The notes: generated from the sequence alone by a model not told the origin. A stretch of 23,914 nt of DNA from Ophiothrix spiculata (GCA_000969725.1 JXSR01S002209.1); one strand, 5' to 3'; positions 1 to 11,525 are shown, counted from the first letter of the stretch. Translations and numbers: made by a program.

Positions 1-1229
1 TCAGTACAAGTTTTGATCAAAATACAATTACAAGTTTAAAAATCGAAATCGAGATATGTTTACAGTAGTGTGTACAATCAAAGGTGTTTAAGAAATTGTA
101 TTGAATCCACATCCTGTAGGAATTTTGAATAAAGTTGAGCTAGATGTTTTTAATTTCAAAATACATATTGGTTCGAGAAAATACCACGTTTAGGCCCACA
201 TATAGGTCTTCATTGAATTAGATTTTTAAAAACTTAAAATGGTCACATAACAGTTGGTCCTCAGACAATTCTATCAAGCAGTTGTTCTATCCTCTCTGAG
301 TATTCAATACAAAATCCTAGGGCGGATTCCAGTATTTAGAAGAGCCAGATAGTAATGGTTTGGACAGAGTAGAAGTATGAAAGTCTATTTAGTCTATTTT
401 CAGTTCTGAACTAGAGTTTATAAAAGTAATAACCAAAATACCGTTACAAATTTGGTGTAAAGACAAATGTCTATTATAAATACAGCTACTTTTAAGCTGA
501 TTGTGACCCGAGAAAGGTAATATAGATGTAATTCTAGATCGAGTGATTTCAAATTGTCAACAAATACAAATAGATCGAACATTTTTAGGAAAACAGGATC
601 CTGTCATATACATATATAAGGTGTCAATACTATGTATTAAAAACTCAATAAATTTGGAAAAAAATAACCTTGAATAAATAAAAGTAAAAGTGACAACTAC
701 ATCGAAGAAAATGGCCCAAAAAAACAAATGACAACGCTACTGATTTTAAACAAAACTTTTATTTTCTAATGAATGTATGTATGATATTAGTGTAAAGTCA
801 CACTTAAATGAACATTTGTATTAAACCTCAATGCTTCAGCTTAAGTTCAGTGTATTTTCATCATTAAACATTAACAACATTTATTTTTCTTTTAAATCAG
901 TAAACTGTAAAGAGTGGAGTACAATTGTCATACATTGCTAATATTTCGTAATTAAAACGCTCAAAAAACTCTGATAATTATACCAAAAAAAGAAAAGGAA
1001 ATGTCAGTTTATATTCCATTACTTTGTTTCATAAATATACAAAACAAAGCTAGACACACTAGACTTTATATTTGTACCTAGAAGAAAATCCAGACTTATA
1101 TTCAAAAAGAAAGTTAAAGTTCATCTTACATAATGGATCAGGTGCCTGCATATGAAAGAAATATCGACTTATTTCGTAGTATTACTTTCACTACTTATAT
1201 CTCACGTATAAGAACATGTATACGAACCT

Positions 1230-1400
1230 GTGGTGATTGATATGATAGAGAATGCATTGAGACATATCAGGCGGTGCAGGCCGTGGCAACTCTACTGGTT
1301 GCCGTACGATATCGTAGCCGATCCCCGGCTGTGTCATGCCCTATACCGCCTCTGGCGTAAGCCGTTGGCTAATTCGTGGAAAAATACAACTTCCGGGTTG
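1230..1400. other. GC-rich, slowly changing island (copy 1)
   Basis: This island is clearly richer in G and C than its surroundings. It differs from copy 2 at only about 5 of 170 positions, while nearby sequence differs at about 9%. Within 1269-1351, AGGCGGT (1269-1275) pairs with ACCGCCT (1345-1351). Inside that lie a 6-bp hairpin (1285-1290 with 1298-1303, 7-nt loop), the palindrome at 1305-1316, and GCC/GGC at 1317-1319 with 1327-1329. A frame is open on the plus strand through the island, but four of the five copy differences change the amino acid. It is not a canonical tRNA, because I find no B box. It could be a structured RNA, an exon remnant or a repeat fragment. No function is assigned. 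Confidence 0.35.
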
Positions 1401-2049
1401 GTCACTAAAATTATATTCCTTATCGATAAAAAAATATTATAAAACCTATAAATTATGGGGTTCACGCGTTAACACAAGCGGATTTGAAATAATATAATTA
1501 TGTTTATTACTATAAGAACACTTTTGTAATTTTTTGAGGTAAGGTAAAATACATTTTTGTAATATTTTCTTCAATACGTGACCCAATAGAAAATACATGT
1601 AAATCGTATCCTAAATTTGGGTTTTAGAAATCCATCGTCCCTAAGTTTAGTGGCTTCTATTAATCGTGTCCTATACCGCCTGGAGACTTATGAGAAGTTC
1701 ATACATCTCAAATGTAGTATATTATATCGAAATATATGTCTCTTGATTTCTATCCACACAGGAAAATGTGTTTCAACAATATCATGTTTATTACAGCCCG
1801 ATTGCATGCATATATTTAACTAAACTGTATAATGAATCATATCCTTCCCCAATTTCCGTGGACACCGCAAATAATTTTCATCTACATAGTCAAAAAGAAT
1901 GTAAAAAGGTACAAAGAAGCAATTTGTTTACGTTTTAATGTGGCAGTAGATAAAAAATGATGTATCTCTCCCACCGCCCTGAAGTAAACCAACGTTAAAT
2001 AACGTCTAGTGCATTCTCTTTTGTGGATTATGTAGGTGTACCTATTTAG

Positions 2050-2424
2050 TTATAACACGATAACATTAAGTTTCAATGATGATTTCAATTTTTTTTCATC
2101 AGAAATGAAAGTGTATTTTTAAGCGTCTTTTCTTTTAGAAACACATTTAGCAAAAACATACGTTAAAGATTTTGTTTGGATAGAAACTAAACGACAAGAA
2201 TATAGAAATGTGTATTTATCTGTATGATCAGTCATGTAAACAAAAAAATATAAAAAAGTAAGTACTTCTTTTAAAAAAACTAAAGATACTTTGTTGCCAG
2301 AAGCTTTGATAAGAAAAGAACAACCGTAAAATGAGTGCAAGCAAACATACAAATATAGTATAAACAGAAATACGTCTGGAAAACTCATTTTGCAACTCAG
2401 AATAAATTACCTGAAACATAACGT
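2050..2424. other. Block present only in copy 1
   Basis: Copy 2 passes directly from GGTGTAC to ACTTCAACC (near 12333-12345). Copy 1 has about 375 extra bases here. TA dinucleotides sit at both junctions, but the ends show no convincing inverted repeat, so insertion and deletion are both possible. A minus-strand frame starting with ATG at 2388 runs 89 codons to 2119. Its product begins with a long hydrophobic stretch and is Lys- and Phe-rich towards the end. I do not recognise it, and in DNA this AT-rich a frame of this length may be chance. Confidence 0.5.
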
Positions 2425-3483
2425 GTCTACTTCAACCATGTTAGTTTTTCTCTCTGTAAAAATTTAAATCCTTTCAGTATGAAAATCTTGAATACAAATG
2501 GGCACATTTTGCATTTTGCACGATTCTGCTTATAAGCTTTGTAGGATGACTGAAGTTTTTATATACAGGAGATTTATTTGGGGATTTGTAGAACATTCCC
2601 GGCTTATATATAAATCATGATTTTTACGACTTAATTTAGCAGCATTGTCATTCGATATTTCATGTACTCGAAGAAACAAAGCAGTTATGTTTCGAGATAT
2701 TAGATATACGACTAAAGATAAATTAATTGCATCTGAAATTGTTTTGTTTGAAATCATTTATTTCTGTCTTAATAGGCCTAGTATCAAACCTAGGATTGCT
2801 ACATATATTGTCAAAATTAATTTACTTAATTTAGTCGGTTTTCATTACCAATCCTTCCAAAAACATGGTATATTGCACATTTAAGGTTTCTACATAACGA
2901 TGTTCTGCCATAGAAAGAATTGGATAATTAGTAATTGAATGAAAGTTTTTCTTATGAAGAGTATATCATGATATGAATATATAACGATAAACTGATTCTA
3001 TTTCAAACACTAATTTCTTTCAAAAAAAAAAAAACTCGTCGCGTTTAACCGAGTCTTACATTTTAAGCAAATAAATCTAAACAATGCTTCTATTATATGA
3101 TAAGCTATTTTAAGATGAGCAGATTTAATTTCATAATGTGCCCATTCTTAATAATTAAGAGAAGAGCTGAGCAATTCAGATTATGAAAAGTACAGGGTAA
3201 TTAAATGGTCATCTTAATTCATGATACGTACACAGTTGTGTGTTTGTTGCAGGGTTTATCTCCACACGCTGTTATGTTTGTCTATTAATTCTCTGTCTAG
3301 ACCAGCATTAAGTCAAAAGAATGCGGATGATTTATCTCTTATCTTTAAACACCGTACATGTATGATGTTAAAAAACGTATCAGCATTCATGCAGAAAATA
3401 TATAATGGTTAGTCGATGTTAGTACAACAGTAATCACCATTTTTTTTACTGAAGTTGTACCAACAATTGTTTGGGTTCCTCAA

Positions 3484-3640
3484 CCCTCGCCTACCAGGGT
3501 GGGTTTTTGCAATCCTCCCACTTGAGCTCTTTTTCCCCCCATTGTATATATAAAAAACATAAATATCCGACCAAAAGCGTTTAGATGGTCTCTTCACATC
3601 CTTTGCGGTCACTTTAATTTATAGCAATCATGGGTGGCAC
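3484..3640. mobile_element. Degraded piggyBac-like element relic (copy 1)
   Basis: It starts with CCCTCGCCTACCAGGG after TCAA, which resembles the TTAA-CCCTTGTCTTACC start of the intact element at 19369. The two also share the interior string CATCCTTTGCGGTCA (3597-3611 here, 19481-19495 there). The right end is not identifiable. Its presence in both copies of the large duplication means it inserted before the duplication. Confidence 0.5.
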
Positions 3641-4341
3641 ATAAAGTGATGTAGTGTAAGCCCCACATCAAAACCTAAGGTAACAAATGTTAAAATTCAT
3701 CATCAATATGAAAATTCTTCAATGGGCTCAGCGTGATAAATGTTCCAATGAAACGTCAACTATAATAAGATTAAATATAATCAACGGCGACAGCTTTACT
3801 ACCCACAAACTTTATTGTGAAGGTCGTCATATACTGCAGTTATGATGTTTAGTTTTAATGAAAGTCGATGGCGTTCAGAAAATAATATATAAGTAGATGG
3901 GTATTATGGCTGGTAAAATTGTTTCATCCTCAGTTAAGATGCATGGTTTTAATGAAAGTCCAAAGAGTTTAGAAAAGTAATGCGAGGTAACCAACCATAC
4001 TACCGCTGGCAAAAAGCGTCATTTCAACCAGCATATTCAATATTCTTACAAAAACCATCTAAACTATTTCCATCAGACGTAGAAAGACCAGAATAAATTG
4101 TAATTCAAACTTCCTTTAAAGATAGCTAGCCTATAGAATCAAATCACTTTTATTTCATTTTTATAATTTCAAAATTATAAACGTGTTTGTTGCTATACGT
4201 CAAATCAGTGTCATTGACATCAATGTATCATGTATCATCATAAGCAAGTGATTCTTGATACCTAAATACATCATGTATCAAAGCTTTCAGACACATCCAT
4301 ATAAAACATACATAAGGATGCCTTGTATTGACGTTTTCTAG

Positions 4342-4455
4342 TTCATAATATACCAGATTCCCTTTCATGGTATCCATTAAATTTGAGATCTACAAATAAA
4401 AACACCACTTCTGGAACAACATCTAGAAACACTGGATTTCAACCATAGACAATTG
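4342..4455 (+). pseudogene. Broken copy of the exon at 14676
   Basis: The acceptor tract GTTTTCTAG and the first part of the open frame match the copy-2 exon at 14676, with two amino-acid changes. Homology then jumps from CTGGAT directly to AACCATAGAC. The 3' half of the exon and its splice donor are missing, and the frame ends at TAG (4453-4455). About 105 bases are absent relative to copy 2. The copy-1 exon therefore looks dead, unless splicing uses another donor. Confidence 0.35.
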
Positions 4456-4642
4456 TCAAATTATCATGTTGATATTAAAGGACCAAAAGGAATCGGTAAG
4501 ATAAATCTTAGGATTTTTGTATAATTATCAGACAATAATGCGATATTTTAAAGCATGCAAAAATTGTTCTTTTATGAAATAGACCTGTTACAATGTTACT
4601 TCAAATTGATAGTCTATCATCAGTCGTAGACTCATACTTACA

Positions 4643-4843
4643 TTAAATAAAACTAGTCCAGGTCGCTGTAGTGCCAGGCGTGTATCTTATTTTGGTGAAA
4701 TCATCAAGTGGCCTGTTAAAATGTTTACTTACACATTCAGCAAGAAACCTTATCATCGAAATGCAAACTAATTTGAATTTCTCAGTCCTGTCATCAAGGA
4801 TATGAGGACATTTCAAACTGTTAACGTTTTGTGAATATGTCAA
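4643..4843 (-). other. Open frame retained in both copies, GTAAGT donor inside
   Basis: On the minus strand a frame of 66 codons is open here, and the matching frame is open in copy 2 (about 15095-15290). A consensus-like splice donor, GTAAGT, follows GAATGT at 4732-4727 (15175-15170 in copy 2) and is identical in both. The core around it is well conserved, but the upstream half carries several amino-acid changes, the frame has no ATG at its start, and the AG near the upstream edge is lost in copy 2. It may be an old exon. I recognise no protein family. Confidence 0.2.
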
Positions 4844-4854
4844 GCTTCTTTATA

Positions 4855-5319
4855 CACTGTTGTTTGAAGTGGACATTTATTAATTTTTAACCCAAAATTC
4901 ATTTTTTTCTTCACAGAACGTTGAAAAAGCAGTATAAATAGCTGGAATGTGTTGCATACTAAAGTTTTGAACCCATTCTTAAAATTTTATATCATTTTGG
5001 ATGAAATTTGGTTAATTTTGGGCTCATTTATTGGTATTTTTTGTAAATTTAGAATTGTGCAAAAAAGAGGGCGCTATACATATTTCAAATTATTGATTAT
5101 ATTTGATTATCGATTATGTCGTTTGATCTGTGCAGATTTTGGTTAAAAATGATAAATTAAATTTTCTTGAGGTCATATGCTTCATTTGCATATCTAATTT
5201 CGGTAGTACACACCAGCATATCTCTTCCACATCCAAAAATGAGTTTTTATGAATAGCGCCATCTATTTTGACACTTAGAAATAAAATGTCCCTATTTCTA
5301 TTGGGTTCAAACAACAGTG
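4855..5319. mobile_element. 465-bp TA-flanked MITE (copy 1 only)
   Basis: The ends are CACTGTTGTTTGAA and its reverse complement, and each is flanked by TA (4853-4854 and 5320-5321). Copy 2 has the empty site near 15295. Subterminal regions also pair weakly (GGACATTTATT near the left, AATAAAATGTCC near the right). There is no transposase frame, so it is non-autonomous. The TA duplication suggests mobilisation by a Tc1/mariner-type transposase, which is inference. The terminal CACTGTT is shared with the 249-bp element at 13998. Confidence 0.85.
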
Positions 5320-5794
5320 TATACTAACCATGCTAACAGTATTTGAGAATTTGCCTTTTCAAAAGCAGCGTTCCGTTTGTTGAAGGAATAGTATTCAAAT
5401 TTAGCACACTTTTGTTTCTGACAACATATTTTTATATTGTTTGATTTTGTTGACGTAGCCTTTAAATTCTTTCTCATTGTACATGTACACCAATGTCTGA
5501 TAAACATTAAACCACAAAATCAGCATAATTAGTCGGTCTTTAGCATAAAAAGGACAACATATCAAGTTTATCCTACCATTTGATATTCAGAGAATACAAA
5601 TCTCATAATTTTGAGGAGATGTGGTGATATACTTGTATATGGTATAATAGTAATGACTCAGATATGTAAAAGTATTAAAAGTGACAACTACATATAAGAA
5701 CAAATTGTTTACATTTAAGTATAGCTGATGGGTTATTCAACATTTCGATGGATTGTGGCGCCAACAACCAATTGTAAAACTAATCTGAATGTAT

Positions 5795-5902
5795 TAGAAT
5801 ACTTAAAGACGCTCAGTATTTAAAATATATTAAAATACTCAAAGACGCTCAGTATTTACAATATGTTAGAATAACTTGAAGACGCTCATTATTTATAAAA
5901 TC
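5795..5902. repeat. Three-unit minisatellite, about 36 bp (copy 1)
   Basis: Three imperfect units start near 5795, 5831 and 5867. Each contains a GAAGACGCTCA- or AAGACGCTCA-like core followed by GTATTTA. The same array exists in copy 2, so it predates the large duplication. Confidence 0.75.
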
Positions 5903-7706
5903 TACTCTTGCACATTGAGCGGAAAGAATATATTTAATTAGTTCATTTTATAATTGAATTATTCATATTTGTGACTGTCCATCCCAAACCAGCCGTAAAT
6001 GCTACCTCTTGTCATTTTCATATTTTTTGCAACGACCATCACTTTAGAATTAAAATGACACCTAAACAAACTTCACAGGATTTCCAGAGGTTAAGTTATG
6101 GTCCGTCGACGTTTGTAAGGAATTAAAAAGTATAACTGAGATAAACGCGTTTATAGATCAGTAGGCTCTATATTTTCTGTCGATTGTCTTAAAATTATAC
6201 AGATTTACTTAATATTTCCTATCGTTTTCTTGAAATGAAACTTGGCTGGTATTTTGTAGTAAGCACAAGGTTTGTGAATCTGTCAAAAAATCAGTTTCGA
6301 CAAATAACGACCTTGTCATGTATTTTCACCTATAGCGCAAAATGAAGTTTCTGGCATTTACGGCTCAGACAGGCTGGACAACCACATATTATAAACACTC
6401 GATATTTTATCACTTTATGAGGAGAAATAATTAAGATGCTATAACTTTGAGCTAGATGTTTCATGATAAATCTCTTGTGTAAAATAACAACAAAAAAAAC
6501 AACACTGGTACTATGTATATCCTAACCTCATAATATTGTATTACAATTGACATTTAAGTTTCTTCCTACCAATACCAATACGAAATTCACCAAGAAACAT
6601 CCTTTTGATAAACATTGGTAATAGATATAAAATTTGGTTAGCTGGTATACTAAACTGTTGAAACAAAACACACAACTGTTTCCATGCACAATGTATTTAA
6701 CCTTTTATCAGGACACCCTGTAAAACAAATTGGTCCGTATACTAAGGGTTAAACACAATTACCAATCTTCTGAACATCAGGACTACCATATGCAGTTGAA
6801 GTGTCAGCATGCATAAACTTTTCAAGACAGCCTAAAAATATACTGTAAGTATAAATCAATTTATTACTGTAAATTGCAAAGTGCATCTCGTGATCGTACC
6901 GTTACCTACACTTTGCTTAGCTTACGTATACCAGAACATCACACAGAAACACTTATGATACAGATTTATTTCTAATCTTTACTTTGCACAAATATTTTTC
7001 TGGATTTTACATGAAACGATTTTAGAAGAAAAGGTGGCCGACCTACTTGCAGCCTGCATGAAAATCAGTGTCGATATTACTTAAAAAAATGTTCTGTTGT
7101 AAAATTGAGAATTTCTACAAAGCATTGCTGATGTGTATGCATTTCTTTAAAAAAAAAGGTTAGCTTCCGATGATATTCCTAAATAAAGGATTGTAAGTTG
7201 GAGGTTTTCAGTATATGCCATTTTAGATTGTCGGTAGCCAATGTACACTATCTGCATTTGCAATAATTATTTAAACATACTTTAAACAGGAAAAACATTC
7301 CTTTCCCTTTGATAATAACTTTGTTTAAAATTTAGAATCATTCAAGGAATTATTTTCATGAATAAACGCTAATTAATACATCAAATTATGTTTATAAAAA
7401 GCTTTTAATTTGATTTATATCCTTTCAAGCATAATGATAATATTTTATGTTTGTTCTTTGTTTTCATTGTTTGTTTTTCATTGTTTGTTTATTTGTGTGG
7501 ATGTTTGAATTTTAAGTATCATGTTTCGATTGATATATTATATATAATTGTTGTTCTTTTTATGAATACCTCGTTGGACCCAATGATGTATAAAAAGTTA
7601 ATGTCTTTTAAGAAGAGCGTAGGAACAATATCAGCAGTTATCTACCTCTTTAACCTTTTCAATGCGTTCATTTCTTATTTCAGAAGGTCACTTATATGCA
7701 CACTCA

Positions 7707-7874
7707 GGCCCGTATTCCAGAAAGATGTTTAGCTAAACCATTGTTTAACTGAGCATCAACTGTCCAGGAATGGTACGCATCATTGCAGCTGTCAAGCAGA
7801 TCAGTTCAATGAGTCGTGCTGTTGACGAGAAATAAAACCTTGATTTAGCTAAACACCTTTCTGGAATACGGGCC
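7707..7874. mobile_element. 168-bp Harbinger-like MITE (copy 1 only)
   Basis: The ends are GGCCCGTATTCCAGAAAG and its near-perfect inverse, extending through TTTAGCTAAAC. The 3-bp target duplication is TCA (7704-7706 and 7875-7877), and copy 2 has a single TCA at the matching point near 18735. A TNA duplication together with a GGCCCGTATTC-type end is typical of PIF/Harbinger MITEs. The element has no coding capacity. Confidence 0.9.
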
Positions 7875-8561
7875 TCAATGTATAAGCAATGAGCCTATGA
7901 GTATCGGGTACGCAAGAAGATAGACACATGTTATTGAACCCTTGATGCATTTCCCAATAATGTTTGAAATTGATTTCCATATAGGTACTTGCCCCTTAAA
8001 GATTGTAAATTTAAACCTTAATTCCCGGAAATGTGCATGTAGAACGTAGCTGACGTCATATTGATTGTTTTTAATTTGATGCATGTCGCTATTTTAATAA
8101 GTGCTTCATTTTGGTATCATATTGCAGATCTGTCAAGTAGTCATTTGGAATGCATGTCACAATTCAAGTTGAATAGTTTGTCATGGTTTTTTTGATTCGA
8201 TAGAGAAGTTGACAGACATATTATATTATAATTCCATATGAAATAAGAAATTACCTGCTATAGAATCCGTTTTTAACCATGCTTTGATGAATATCCTGAT
8301 AAAGAATGTTAGTATGTTTCTTGAATTCGTTACGATCGTTGACCACAAATAACGGTTGAAAAAAAATTCCGATTAACAACTCTTGACCAGTTTTCCTGTT
8401 GAACACATGTCCCTGAAGGCACCATCTATAATACTTATTTCCTATTTTACGTCATACTGATTGCGACTTGTATTAACGCTTGCCATTGCTTTCTCCTGGT
8501 TTAACATTTTCGCCGCTCACTATGGCAATAGCCTGTCACCTTCTTTGATTGACGGTGATGC

Positions 8562-8626
8562 GCCGAAATGGTATCCTGCCGAAAATGTATCCGTGCCGAA
8601 AAGGAGGGATACAAGTGCCGAAAATG
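8562..8626 (+). repeat. Four-fold GCCGAAA motif cluster
   Basis: GCCGAAA occurs four times in 65 bases, three of them as TGCCGAAAA. The cluster lies in a locally GC-rich patch just after the copy-1 breakpoint. It could be a decayed minisatellite or a regulatory cluster. No role is assigned. Confidence 0.6.
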
Positions 8627-9281
8627 CCTCCGTTACGGCAAGTCATTTTGGTGTAAAGATTAGACGTGCCATTTGTGTATGAGGCTTTTTTGGCACTGTA
8701 TATTATTATGTGAAGCTATGTGACGTCATTTGTTCGGTAAGATTAATTCGATATTTAATATCTCAATTAGAATTTTGTATAGTAAAATCTTTGCTTTAAA
8801 TGAGATGATTTAGGAAGCATTGAAATGAAACTATTCTATATAATTTAGTTAAAGTTGAGATGATGAAGTGTGGTCGTTGGTGGTAAGAGAGTATACCTTT
8901 TATGTGATATTAAATGATAACCATGAAATGCATCGGGCTAGTCTACTTGATATTTGTATAACGGGCAAATATGTAAAATCTATGTGTGGCGGAAATAGAT
9001 TCCAGGATAATTCTTAAACCAAAGTTTGTCCTGGAACTTATTCATTCTACTTATCGGGTATGTATTCAAAGATCAGTTTATTTTTGACTATGCCAACTTT
9101 ATTTTCACATTTTGAAAAATAATTTGAAAAAATGAAGCAAGATCTGCTTATAAAAGCATGGATTTAGGGAGTTTATATCAGTATAAGGTAAAAGGCAGTA
9201 TGTAAAGAAAAACAGTATACGTCCATGGAACGTCTGCATAGGTCCAATTCACTGTTCTGCTGGAAGGTTATAAAATGAGTA

Positions 9282-9423
9282 CCGCCGCGGCTAAAGGGTC
9301 CAGTTGTCGGCTCGTACATGTTGCTCCTTGTAGCATATCTAATGTATGGTATTTGTATACATCAGATATGCTACAATGAGCAACATGTAGGAGTCGACAA
9401 CTGGACCCTTTTGCCGCGGCGGT
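9282..9423. mobile_element. 142-bp near-perfect hairpin element, TA-flanked
   Basis: Two arms of about 60 bp, starting CCGCCGCGGC and containing GGGTCCAGTTGTCG, pair almost perfectly around a short AT-rich loop. TA flanks both ends (9280-9281 and 9424-9425). It is the most GC-rich short feature of the window. The TA flanks and compact form suit a hairpin MITE. A small-RNA hairpin precursor is an alternative. Confidence 0.75.
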
Positions 9424-9735
9424 ACACAAATATGATTATCGGATAATGTAAGCAGGAATGACGGAAGTATCTTGCAGGTAAAGTGAAATACAAATAATTC
9501 GTTTTACGTTTTGAGACAAACATGCCCTCAAGTAGATGGATGAAGTGCCTTAAAAGGATGAATAAGTTGTTAACAAATATAAATGAAATTCTTGCCTTTG
9601 TCAGTATTGTATTGAATAACCAACCCAGTAGAATGACATTTTAAACGGATAGAAATCCTACAGAATTGAATTTAACTAACATATAAATTTGACTTTTCAT
9701 TTACTGTAGATTAACCAGTTTCTTAGGTGCCTTTG

Positions 9736-9757
9736 ATATAATATAATATAATATATT
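9736..9757. repeat. ATAAT microsatellite
   Basis: This is a short run of ATAAT/TATAA units, just upstream of copy 2. Confidence 0.7.
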
Positions 9758-10568
9758 GAAGCCGTCAAAATGAGAAGTAACTTTTTTCATTTGAAGTTGA
9801 TGTAAGCTGTGAACCCTATGTGACTTTTTAAGCTGATATTATATCAGTACAAGTTTTGATCAAAATACAATTACAAGTTTAAAAGATCGAAATCGAGATA
9901 TGTTAACAGTAGTGTGTGCAATCAAATGTGTTTTAGAAATTGTATTGAACCCACATCCTGTGGGCAATTTGAATAAAGTTAAGCTTGATTTTAATTTCAA
10001 AATTTTCGAGAAATACCAGGTGTAAGCCCACATATACTAGGTCTTCATTGAACGAAATTTGTAAAAACTTAAAATGGTATCATGACAGTTGGTCATCAGA
10101 TAATTCTATCAAGCAGCTGTCCTGTCCTCCCCGAGCATTTGATTCAAAATCCTAGGGCGGATTCTAGTATTTAGAAGAGCCAGGTAGTAATGGTTTGGAA
10201 AGAGTAGAATTATGAAAGTCTTTTTAGTGTATTTTCAGCTCTGAACCAGAGCTTATAAAAGTTATAACCAAAATACAGTTACACATTTGGTGCTAAGACA
10301 AATGTCTATAAATACAGCTTTGAAATTGATTGTGACGAGAGAAAGGTAATTTTTAGTTTTAATACTAGATCGAGTGCTTTCAAATCGTCAGCAAGTACAA
10401 GTAGATCGAACAATTTTAGGAAAACAGGATTCTGTCATATTAGGTGTCAATGTTATGTATTGAAAAACTCAATAAATTTGAAAAAAAAAATTACTTGAAT
10501 AAATACAAACACGTACCGAAACTGGCAAAAAAACACCAGCTACTAATTTTAAACTAAACTTTTATTTT

Positions 10569-10862
10569 CCCCGGGGGTAGGGGTCACTTAAGTATATTGC
10601 TGCAGGCATAGCGTGACCAAGAAAAAGGATGTATCAGGTGACACCGTTTAGGGTATCAAAAACAGTAATTTTAGCTCATTTTCAAGAAATATGGTACTTT
10701 TTCAAACCTTAATGTTAAAACGGTATCAGTAAATTCTCGATTTAGGTTGTGAATGGGTGAAAAAGGGTATATTTTGGCTTTAGAAACAATCACCCTTTAG
10801 GGGATGTTTTGAAAACCCATGGTCACGCTATGCCTGCAACATTACACTTGAGTGGCCCCGGG
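10569..10862. mobile_element. 294-bp inverted-repeat MITE (copy 2 only)
   Basis: CCCCGGGG-type ends face each other. The inverted repeat continues through GCAGGCATAGCGTGACCA on the left and TGGTCACGCTATGCCTGC on the right. The flanks read TATTTT (10563-10568) and TATTTTT (from 10863), and copy 1 has the uninterrupted TATTTTC near 760. There is no coding frame. The superfamily is undetermined because the duplication of about 6 bp is AT-rich and ambiguous. Confidence 0.85.
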
Positions 10863-11355
10863 TATTTTTCTAATGAATGTATGCATGATATAAGTGTAAA
10901 GTCACACTTTAATGAACATTTGTATTAAACCTCAATGCTTCAGCTTAAGTTCAGTGTATTTTCATCATTAAGCATTAACAACATTTAATTGTACTTTTAA
11001 AACAGTAGACTGTAAAGAGTGGAGTACAGTTGTCATACATTGCTAATATTTCGTAATTAAAACGCTCAAAAACTTTGAACGATTATTTAGCTTTTATATA
11101 ATTGTACCCAGAAAAGAAAAGGCAATGTCAGTTTATATTCCATTACTGTGTTTCATAAATATACAAGACAAAGCTAGACACACCAGTTTATAATTAATTG
11201 TAGCTAGAAAAAAATCTAGACTTATAGTCAAAAAGAAAATTAAAGTTCATCTTACATAAATGAATCGGGTACCTGCATATGAAAGAAATAACGACTTATT
11301 TCGTAGTATTACTTTCACTACTTATATCTCACGTATAAGCACATGTATACAAACC

Positions 11356-11525
11356 TGTGGTGATTGATATGATAGAGAATGCATTGAGACTTATCAGGCG
11401 GTGCAGGCCGTGGCAACTCTACTGGTTGCCGTACGGTATCGTAGCCGATCCCCGGCTGTGTCATGTCCTATACCGCCTCTGGCGTAAGCCGTTGGCTAAT
11501 TCATGGAAAAATATAACTTCCGGGT
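11356..11525. other. GC-rich, slowly changing island (copy 2)
   Basis: This is the counterpart of 1230-1400. The closing stem is AGGCGGT at 11396-11402 with ACCGCCT at 11472-11478, giving the same 83-nt span as in copy 1. The three differences that fall inside or beside the fold lie in a loop or in unpaired stretches, so all stems are preserved. The 3' end of the island is also repeated just beyond the N run (from 11659). Confidence 0.35.

Larger units (their letters stand above)
1..8483 (+). repeat. Copy 1 of a large direct duplication
   Basis: This block aligns in the same orientation with 9845-19364. For example, the opening bases at 1-60 reappear at 9845 with one inserted base, and matching anchors continue to the GTATTAAC at about 8471. 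Sampled stretches are about 90% identical with frequent small indels. Apart from the features listed separately, most of the block is AT-rich non-coding sequence with T- or A-rich tracts and no recognisable gene. This applies to 1-1230, 1825-2050, 2885-3480, 3650-4340, 5320-7700 and 7880-8483. The left border lies outside the window. Confidence 0.95.
8484..9844. other. Unmatched spacer between the two copies
   Basis: I find no counterpart of this stretch elsewhere in the window. It contains the hairpin element at 9282-9423, a cluster of four GCCGAAA motifs (from 8562, 8578, 8595 and 8617), a TGACGTCA site near 8721 and an AT microsatellite. An open plus-strand frame at 8461-8682 begins with a signal-peptide-like hydrophobic stretch but opens on TTG, and no ATG starts it. 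I do not call it a gene. Confidence 0.7.

Noticed and set aside
1269..1351. The 83-nt fold as a tRNA gene
   Set aside because: The closing stem is tRNA-like in length, but no A or B box and no T-loop motif is found on either strand, and the internal hairpins do not sit at tRNA distances.
1617..1823. Open plus-strand frame present in both copies (11922-12128 in copy 2)
   Set aside because: It opens on TTG rather than ATG, and nearly every difference between the copies changes an amino acid, so there is no sign of protein-level constraint.
2645..2884. Open plus-strand frame shared with 12546-12797
   Set aside because: It has no ATG start, most copy differences alter residues, and the C-terminal ends diverge by frameshift.
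3221..3412. Plus-strand frame preceded by TTGTTGCAG, resembling a splice acceptor
   Set aside because: Copy 2 has lost the CAG, and a 2-base deletion shifts the frame. Changes look neutral and there is no convincing donor.
8461..8682. Frame with a signal-peptide-like start
   Set aside because: The opening codon is TTG, its first bases lie in the duplicated non-coding block and the rest in a motif repeat, and no ATG starts it.
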